From NCBI GenBank assembly GCA_039105265.1, contig JAPFFF010000179.1, positions 1 through 33,338 on the forward strand: a DNA stretch of 33,338 bases. Direction: 5' to 3'. The stretch is from Tritrichomonas musculus. Its lineage: Eukaryota; Parabasalia; Tritrichomonadida; Tritrichomonadidae. The notes under the pieces were generated by a model. It saw nothing but the letters and a program-made list of their open reading frames with translations. It searched no databases and was not told the origin of the DNA. The position numbers and the translations under genes were made by a program. Of the stretch, positions 25,469 through 33,338 are shown piece by piece (position 1 is the first letter of the stretch; the number at the start of each line of letters is the position of its first letter).

Positions 25469-26623
25469 TTATTCTTAATCTAACATTTCTCACAAATGAA
25501 CAGAGTTAAATAAAACACAAATCTCAAACACTTTTGTAAGATAATTATAAACGATTTCGAAATTAAGTAAAATCAGTAAAAATTAAAGCTTAATCTCAGT
25601 TATTCTTATTCAAACGTTTCTCACAAATGAACAGAGTTAAATAAAACACAAATCTCAAACACTTTTGTAAGATAATTAAAAACGATTTCGAAATTAAGTA
25701 AAATCAATAAAGATTAAATCGCAATATCAATTATTCTTATTCAAACGTTTCTCACAAGTGAACAGAGTTAAATAAAACACAAATCTCAAACACTTTTGTA
25801 AGATAATTATAAACGATTTCGAAATTAAGTAAAATCAGTAAAAATTAAAGCTTAATCTCAGTTATTCTTATTCAAACGTTTCTCACAAATGAACAGAGTT
25901 AAATAAAACACAAATCTCAAACACTTTTGTAAGATAATTAAAAACGATTTCGAAATTAAGTAAAATCAGTAAAAATTAAAGCTTAATCTCAGTTATTCTT
26001 ATTCAAACGTTTCTCACAAATGAACAGAGTTAAATAAAACACAAATCTCAAACACTTTTGTAAGATAATTAAAAACGATTTCGAAATTAAGTAAAATCAA
26101 TAAAGATTAAATCGCAATATCAATTATTCTTATTCAAACGTTTCTCACAAGTGAACAGAGTTAAATAAAACACAAATCTCAAACACTTTTGTAAGATAAT
26201 TAAAAACGATTTCGAAATTAAGTAAAATCAGTAAAAATTAAAGCTTAATCTCAGTTATTCTTAATCTAACATTTCTCACAAATGAACAGAGTTAAATAAA
26301 ACACAAATCTCAAACACTTTTGTAAGATAATTATAAACGATTTCGAAATTAAGTAAAATCAGTAAAAATTAAAGCGCAATATCAATTATTCTTATTCAAA
26401 CGTTTCTCACAAGTGAACAGAGTTAAATAAAACACAAATCTCAAACACTTTTGTAAGATAATTAAAAACGATTTCGAAATTAAGTAAAATCAGTAAAAAT
26501 TAAAGCTTAATCTCAGTTATTCTTAATCTAACATTTCTCACAAATGAACAGAGTTAAATAAAACACAAATCTCAAACACTTTTGTAAGATAATTAAAAAC
26601 GATTTCGAAATTAAGTAAAATCA
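25469..26623 (+). repeat. Identical segment, 25-monomer offset (copy 2)
   Basis: Partner of 22194-23348. The left limit is site 55 of monomer 195 against 170. The right limit is site 32, where monomer 204 is a 'c' form and monomer 179 is a 'd' form. Confidence 0.8.
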
Positions 26624-26854
26624 ATAAAGATTAAATCGCAATATCAATTATTCTTATTCAAACGTTTCTCACAAGTGAACAGAGTTAAATAAAACATAAA
26701 TCTCAAACACTTTTGTAAGATAATTATAAACGATTTCGAAATTAAGTAAAATCAGTAAAAATTAAAGCTTAATCTCAGTTATTCTTATTCAAACGTTTCT
26801 CACAAATGAACAGAGTTAAATAAAACACAAATCTCAAACACTTTTGTAAGATAA

Positions 26855-27378
26855 TTATAAACGATTTCGAAATTAAGTAAAATCAGTAAAAATTAAAGCT
26901 TAATCTCAGTTATTCTTAATCTAACATTTCTCACAAATGAACAGAGTTAAATAAAACACAAATCTCAAACACTTTTATAAGATAATTAAAAACGATTTCG
27001 AAATTAAGTAAAATCAGTAAAAATTAAAGCTTAATCTCAGTTATTCTTAATCTAACATTTCTCACAAATGAACAGAGTTAAATAAAACACAAATCTCAAA
27101 CACTTTTGTAAGATAATTAAAAACGATTTCGAAATTAAGTAAAATCAGTAAAAATTAAAGCGCAATATCAATTATTCTTATTCAAACGTTTCTCACAAAT
27201 GAACAGAGTTAAATAAAACACAAATCTCAAACACTTTTGTAAGATAATTAAAAACGATTTCGAAATTAAGTAAAATCAGTAAAAATTAAAGCTTAATCTC
27301 AGTTATTCTTAATCTAACATTTCTCACAAATGAACAGAGTTAAATAAAACACAAATCTCAAACACTTTTGTAAGATAA
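26855..27378 (+). repeat. Four-monomer module ending the array's right part (copy 1 of 3)
   Basis: The module is a Q monomer with ttttataag, then Q, then 'd', then Q. The same order occurs at 27772-28295 and 28951-29474, at offsets of 7 and 9 monomers. Copy 1 differs from the others only at site 4 of its first monomer (ttataaacg). What follows differs each time ('d', common P, 'c'). Confidence 0.75.
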
Positions 27379-27771
27379 TTAAAAACGATTTCGAAATTAA
27401 GTAAAATCAGTAAAAATTAAAGCGCAATATCAATTATTCTTATTCAAACGTTTCTCACAAATGAACAGAGTTAAATAAAACACAAATCTCAAACACTTTT
27501 GTAAGATAATTAAAAACGATTTCGAAATTAAGTAAAATCAATAAAGATTAAATCGCAATATCAATTATTCTTATTCAAACGTTTCTCACAAGTGAACAGA
27601 GTTAAATAAAACACAAATCTCAAACACTTTTGTAAGATAATTAAAAACGATTTCGAAATTAAGTAAAATCAGTAAAAATTAAAGCTTAATCTCAGTTATT
27701 CTTAATCTAACATTTCTCACAAATGAACAGAGTTAAATAAAACACAAATCTCAAACACTTTTGTAAGATAA

Positions 27772-28295
27772 TTAAAAACGATTTCGAAATTAAGTAAAAT
27801 CAGTAAAAATTAAAGCTTAATCTCAGTTATTCTTAATCTAACATTTCTCACAAATGAACAGAGTTAAATAAAACACAAATCTCAAACACTTTTATAAGAT
27901 AATTAAAAACGATTTCGAAATTAAGTAAAATCAGTAAAAATTAAAGCTTAATCTCAGTTATTCTTAATCTAACATTTCTCACAAATGAACAGAGTTAAAT
28001 AAAACACAAATCTCAAACACTTTTGTAAGATAATTAAAAACGATTTCGAAATTAAGTAAAATCAGTAAAAATTAAAGCGCAATATCAATTATTCTTATTC
28101 AAACGTTTCTCACAAATGAACAGAGTTAAATAAAACACAAATCTCAAACACTTTTGTAAGATAATTAAAAACGATTTCGAAATTAAGTAAAATCAGTAAA
28201 AATTAAAGCTTAATCTCAGTTATTCTTAATCTAACATTTCTCACAAATGAACAGAGTTAAATAAAACACAAATCTCAAACACTTTTGTAAGATAA
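27772..28295 (+). repeat. Four-monomer module (copy 2 of 3)
   Basis: Monomers 213-216 carry the same variant order as 26855-27378 and 28951-29474. The module is followed by monomers 217-218 and a run of mostly Q monomers, which suggests local expansion. Confidence 0.75.
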
Positions 28296-28950
28296 TTAAA
28301 AACGATTTCGAAATTAAGTAAAATCAGTAAAAATTAAAGCTTAATCTCAGTTATTCTTATTCAAACGTTTCTCACAAATGAACAGAGTTAAATAAAACAC
28401 AAATCTCAAACACTTTTGTAAGATAATTGAAAACGATTTCGAAATTAAGTAAAATCAGTAAAAATTAAAGCTTAATCTCAGTTATTCTTATTCAAACGTT
28501 TCTCACAAATGAACAGAGTTAAATAAAACACAAATCTCAAACACTTTTGTAAGATAATTAAAAACGATTTCGAAATTAAGTAAAATCAGTAAAAATTAAA
28601 GCTTAATCTCAGTTATTCTTAATCTAACATTTCTCACAAATGAACAGAGTTAAATAAAACACAAATCTCAAACACTTTTGTAAGATAATTAAAAACGATT
28701 TCGAAATTAAGTAAAATCAGTAAAAATTAAAGCTTAATCTCAGTTATTCTTAATCAAACGTTTCTCACAAATGAACAGAGTTAAATAAAACACAAATCTC
28801 AAACACTTTTGTAAGATAATTAAAAACGATTTCGAAATTAAGTAAAATCAGTAAAAATTAAAGCTTAATCTCAGTTATTCTTAATCTAACATTTCTCACA
28901 AATGAACAGAGTTAAATAAAACACAAATCTCAAACACTTTTATAAGATAA

Positions 28951-29474
28951 TTAAAAACGATTTCGAAATTAAGTAAAATCAGTAAAAATTAAAGCTTAAT
29001 CTCAGTTATTCTTAATCTAACATTTCTCACAAATGAACAGAGTTAAATAAAACACAAATCTCAAACACTTTTATAAGATAATTAAAAACGATTTCGAAAT
29101 TAAGTAAAATCAGTAAAAATTAAAGCTTAATCTCAGTTATTCTTAATCTAACATTTCTCACAAATGAACAGAGTTAAATAAAACACAAATCTCAAACACT
29201 TTTGTAAGATAATTAAAAACGATTTCGAAATTAAGTAAAATCAGTAAAAATTAAAGCGCAATATCAATTATTCTTATTCAAACGTTTCTCACAAATGAAC
29301 AGAGTTAAATAAAACACAAATCTCAAACACTTTTGTAAGATAATTAAAAACGATTTCGAAATTAAGTAAAATCAGTAAAAATTAAAGCTTAATCTCAGTT
29401 ATTCTTAATCTAACATTTCTCACAAATGAACAGAGTTAAATAAAACACAAATCTCAAACACTTTTGTAAGATAA
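28951..29474 (+). repeat. Four-monomer module (copy 3 of 3)
   Basis: Monomers 222-225. The monomer before it (221, 28820-28950) is also a ttttataag Q monomer, so the rare site-123 variant stands twice in tandem here. The same tandem pair appears at 30916-31177. Confidence 0.75.
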
Positions 29475-32400
29475 TTAAAAACGATTTCGAAATTAAGTAA
29501 AATCAATAAAGATTAAATCGCAATATCAATTATTCTTATTCAAACGTTTCTCACAAGTGAACAGAGTTAAATAAAACATAAATCTCAAACACTTTTGTAA
29601 GATAATTATAAACGATTTCGAAATTAAGTAAAATCAGTAAAAATTAAAGCTTAATCTCAGTTATTCTTATTCAAACGTTTCTCACAAATGAACAGAGTTA
29701 AATAAAACACAAATCTCAAACACTTTTGTAAGATAATTAAAAACGATTTCGAAATTAAGTAAAATCAGTAAAAATTAAAGCTTAATCTCAGTTATTCTTA
29801 ATCTAACATTTCTCACAAATGAACAGAGTTAAATAAAACACAAATCTCAAACACTTTTGTAAGATAATTAAAAACGATTTCGAAATTAAGTAAAATCAAT
29901 AAAGATTAAATCGCAATATCAATTATTCTTATTCAAACGTTTCTCACAAGTGAACAGAGTTAAATAAAACACAAATCTCAAACACTTTTGTAAGATAATT
30001 AAAAACGATTTCGAAATTAAGTAAAATCAATAAAGATTAAATCGCAATATCAATTATTCTTATTCAAACGTTTCTCACAAATGAACAGAGTTAAATAAAA
30101 CACAAATCTCAAACACTTTTGTAAGATAATTAAAAACGATTTCGAAATTAAGTAAAATCAGTAAAAATTAAAGCTTAATCTCAGTTATTCTTATTCAAAC
30201 GTTTCTCACAAATGAACAGAGTTAAATAAAACACAAATCTCAAACACTTTTGTAAGATAATTAAAAACGATTTCGAAATTAAGTAAAATCAATAAAGATT
30301 AAATCGCAATATCAATTATTCTTATTCAAACGTTTCTCACAAGTGAACAGAGTTAAATAAAACACAAATCTCAAACACTTTTGTAAGATAATTAAAAACG
30401 ATTTCGAAATTAAGTAAAATCAATAAAGATTAAATCGCAATATCAATTATTCTTATTCAAACGTTTCTCACAAGTGAACAGAGTTAAATAAAACACAAAT
30501 CTCAAACACTTTTGTAAGATAATTAAAAACGATTTCGAAATTAAGTAAAATCAGTAAAAATTAAAGCTTAATCTCAGTTATTCTTAATCTAACATTTCTC
30601 ACAAATGAACAGAGTTAAATAAAACACAAATCTCAAACACTTTTGTAAGATAATTATAAACGATTTCGAAATTAAGTAAAATCAGTAAAAATTAAAGCTT
30701 AATCTCAGTTATTCTTATTCAAACGTTTCTCACAAGTGAACAGAGTTAAATAAAACACAAATCTCAAACACTTTTGTAAGATAATTAAAAACGATTTCGA
30801 AATTAAGTAAAATCAGTAAAAATTAAAGCTTAATCTCAGTTATTCTTATTCTAACATTTCTCACAAATGAACAGAGTTAAATAAAACACAAATCTCAAAC
30901 ACTTTTGTAAGATAATTAAAAACGATTTCGAAATTAAGTAAAATCAGTAAAAATTAAAGCTTAATCTCAGTTATTCTTAATCTAACATTTCTCACAAATG
31001 AACAGAGTTAAATAAAACACAAATCTCAAACACTTTTATAAGATAATTAAAAACGATTTCGAAATTAAGTAAAATCAGTAAAAATTAAAGCTTAATCTCA
31101 GTTATTCTTAATCTAACATTTCTCACAAATGAACAGAGTTAAATAAAACACAAATCTCAAACACTTTTATAAGATAATTAAAAACGATTTCGAAATTAAG
31201 TAAAATCAGTAAAAATTAAAGCTTAATCTCAGTTATTCTTATTCAAACGTTTCTCACAAATGAACAGAGTTAAATAAAACACAAATCTCAAACACTTTTG
31301 TAAGATAATTAAAAACGATTTCGAAATTAAGTAAAATCAGTAAAAATTAAAGCTTAATCTCAGTTATTCTTATTCTAACATTTCTCACAAATGAACAGAG
31401 TTAAATAAAACACAAATCTCAAACACTTTTGTAAGATAATTAAAAACGATTTCGAAATTAAGTAAAATCAGTAAAAATTAAAGCTTAATCTCAGTTATTC
31501 TTAATCTAACATTTCTCACAAATGAACAGAGTTAAATAAAACACAAATCTCAAACACTTTTGTAAGATAATTAAAAACGATTTCGAAATTAAGTAAAATC
31601 AGTAAAAATTAAAGCGCAATATCAATTATTCTTATTCAAACGTTTCTCACAAATGAACAGAGTTAAATAAAACACAAATCTCAAACACTTTTGTAAGATA
31701 ATTAAAAACGATTTCGAAATTAAGTAAAATCAGTAAAAATTAAAGCGCAATATCAATTATTCTTATTCAAACGTTTCTCACAAATGAACAGAGTTAAATA
31801 AAACACAAATCTCAAACACTTTTGTAAGATAATTAAAAACGATTTCGAAATTAAGTAAAATCAGTAAAAATTAAAGCTTAATCTCAGTTATTCTTAATCT
31901 AACATTTCTCACAAATGAACAGAGTTAAATAAAACACAAATCTCAAACACTTTTGTAAGATAATTAAAAACGATTTCGAAATTAAGTAAAATCAATAAAG
32001 ATTAAATCGCAATATCAATTATTCTTATTCAAACGTTTCTCACAAGTGAACAGAGTTAAATAAAACACAAATCTCAAACACTTTTGTAAGATAATTATAA
32101 ACGATTTCGAAATTAAGTAAAATCAGTAAAAATTAAAGCTTAATCTCAGTTATTCTTATTCAAACGTTTCTCACAAATGAACAGAGTTAAATAAAACATA
32201 AATCTCAAACACTTTTGTAAGATAATTAAAAACGATTTCGAAATTAAGTAAAATCAATAAAAATTAAAGCTTAATCTCAGTTATTCTTATTCAAACGTTT
32301 CTCACAAATGAACAGAGTTAAATAAAACACAAATCTCAAACACTTTTGTAAGATAATTGAAAACGATTTCGAAATTAAGTAAAATCAATAAAAATTAAAG

Positions 32401-33142
32401 CTTAATCTCAGTTATTCTTATTCAAACGTTTCTCACAAATGAACAGAGTTAAATAAAACACAAATCTCAAACACTTTTGTAAGATAATTATAAACGATTT
32501 CGAAATTAAGTAAAATCAATAAAAATTAAAGCTTAATCTCAGTTATTCTTATTCAAACGTTTCTCACAAATGAACAGAGTTAAATAAAACACAAATCTCA
32601 AACACTTTTGTAAGATAATTGAAAACGATTTCGAAATTAAGTAAAATCAGTAAAAATTAAAGCTTAATCTCAGTTATTCTTATTCAAACGTTTCTCACAA
32701 ATGAACAGAGTTAAATAAAACACAAATCTCAAACACTTTTGTAAGATAATTAAAAACGATTTCGAAATTAAGTAAAATCAGTAAAAATTAAAGCTTAATC
32801 TCAGTTATTCTTATTCAAACGTTTCTCACAAGTGAACAGAGTTAAATAAAACACAAATCTCAAACACTTTTGTAAGATAATTAAAAACGATTTCGAAATT
32901 AAGTAAAATCAATAAAGATTAAATCGCAATATCAATTATTCTTATTCAAACGTTTCTCACAAGTGAACAGAGTTAAATAAAACATAAATCTCAAACACTT
33001 TTGTAAGATAATTATAAACGATTTCGAAATTAAGTAAAATCAGTAAAAATTAAAGCTTAATCTCAGTTATTCTTATTCAAACGTTTCTCACAAATGAACA
33101 GAGTTAAATAAAACACAAATCTCAAACACTTTTGTAAGATAA

Positions 33143-33274
33143 TTGAAAAACGATTTCGAAATTAAGTAAAATCAGTAAAAATTAAAGCTTAATATCAGTT
33201 ATTCTTATTCAAACGTTTCTCACAAATGAACAGAGTTAAATAAAACACAAATCTCAAACACTTTTGTAAGATAA
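33143..33274 (+). repeat. 132-bp monomer with a one-base insertion and unusual body
   Basis: This is monomer 254. It begins ttgaaaaacg, with one A more than the usual ttgaaaacg, and is the only long monomer in the window. It also has an uncommon body, cttaatatcagtt, which has the 'c' state at site 51 but the common state at 55. Two oddities in one unit may mark greater divergence toward the right end of the array, but 200 bases are too few to tell. Confidence 0.82.
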
Positions 33275-33338
33275 TTAAAAACGATTTCGAAATTAAGTAA
33301 AATCAGTAAAAATTAAAGCTTAATCTCAGTTATTCTTA

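Larger units (their letters stand above)
1..33338 (+). repeat. 131-bp satellite DNA array, 254.5 monomers, fills the window
   Basis: Every base belongs to a head-to-tail tandem repeat with a 131-bp period. The landmark gatttcgaaa recurs at 9, 140, 271, 402 and so on to the end, always on this strand. I count 254 complete monomers and 64 bases of the next. Composition is about 24% G+C, with A over T (60:40) and C over G (19:12) per monomer. Variable monomer positions as read: 3, 4, 8, 23, 32, 37, 44, 46, 47, 51, 55, 62, 65, 68, 72, 83, 85, 86, 105 and 123, each with two states. It is non-coding: 131 is not a multiple of 3, so any frame rotates through all three phases and meets TAA or TGA within each monomer. 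The longest stop-free run I could translate is about 35 codons on the minus strand, without an ATG. Placement at a centromere or in heterochromatin is inferred from array type only; no flanking sequence is visible. There is no gene anywhere in the window. Confidence 0.98.

Noticed and set aside
1-33338. A CRISPR array, because of the regular repeat
   Set aside because: There are no unique spacers. The whole 131-bp unit is repeated, far longer than CRISPR repeats, and no cas genes are present.
1-33338. A repetitive protein gene (tandem-repeat coding region)
   Set aside because: The period is not a multiple of three, and every frame meets stops within each monomer. The longest open run I found is about 35 codons on the minus strand, without ATG, and it is closed by TAA in the ttttataag variants.
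1-33338. CENP-B box
   Set aside because: TTCG occurs in ATTTCGAAAT, but the GC-rich right half of the CENP-B box (around CGGGA) is absent, and the monomer has no run of G.
1-33338. Yeast-type replication origin consensus in T-rich stretches of the minus strand
   Set aside because: Segments such as ttttacttaat and ttttatttaac resemble the consensus but miss a required purine. AT-rich DNA gives such near matches by chance.
1-33338. Promoter TATA boxes (ttataa) and AATAAA polyadenylation signals
   Set aside because: They occur in many monomers as a result of 76% A+T and are not linked to any reading frame or other promoter element.
1-33338. Transposon, retroelement or long terminal repeat within the array
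   Set aside because: The 131-bp phase is never interrupted except by two single-base changes. No unique DNA, terminal inverted repeats or poly-A tail junctions are present.
1-33338. Telomeric repeats or subtelomere
   Set aside because: No short G-rich telomere motif of any known type was seen on either strand.
1-33338. An undescribed multi-gene biological system
   Set aside because: There are no genes in the window. The structure is fully accounted for by one satellite family and its higher-order organisation.
1-33338. Shorter sub-repeats inside the 131-bp monomer
   Set aside because: Fragments such as acacaaat/cacaaat and taaaa recur within the monomer, but I could not align a consistent smaller unit, and low complexity explains them.

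Overview
The whole 33,338-base window is one uninterrupted satellite DNA array. It is built from a 131-bp, AT-rich monomer (consensus about 76% A+T: 60 A, 40 T, 19 C and 12 G on this strand) repeated head to tail in a single orientation. I count 254 complete monomers plus the first 64 bases of a 255th. The array runs off both ends of the window. I find no protein gene, RNA gene, transposon, CRISPR array or unique sequence. A long, homogeneous, non-coding tandem array of this kind points to a eukaryotic chromosome, most likely a (peri)centromeric or other heterochromatic block. The sequence does not identify the species. The numbering below (monomer 1 = bases 1-131) is mine.

I compared all monomers by eye at their variable positions. 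Only about 20 of the 131 positions vary, and each shows just two states. Variation is concentrated at monomer positions 32-86, while positions 87-131 are almost invariant. The main forms are: a common form with gcttaatctcagtt at 44-57 (site-32 states G or A); a 'c' form with seven linked changes at 32-55 (tcgcaatatcaatt); and a mosaic 'd' form joining the common left half to the 'c' right half (gcgcaatatcaatt). An independent switch at 65/68/72 separates the P (ttcaaacg) and Q (atctaaca) forms.

Layout: (1) Bases 1-7390 hold a higher-order repeat (HOR) of 30 monomers (3,930 bp). Bases 1-3460 and 3931-7390 look identical. Each unit is nested as an 18-monomer and a 12-monomer part that open with the same marker triplet. 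(2) Bases 7391-14,900 are a less regular mixture that includes a 12-monomer block duplicated 19 monomers away. (3) From about 15.1 to 26.6 kb there is a second, looser higher-order organisation with long identical segments at offsets of 30, 32, 27 and 25 monomers and a recurring monomer trimer. (4) Bases 26.9-33.3 kb contain short local amplifications and stretches dominated by Q monomers.

The array reads as a record of in-register unequal exchange and gene conversion. All offsets are whole multiples of 131 bp, and only two monomers have a length change (130 and 132 bp). I found no evidence of an unknown enzymatic or defence system. What is noteworthy is the higher-order structure, the mosaic monomers, the uneven conservation and the fixed palindrome ATTTCGAAAT in every unit.
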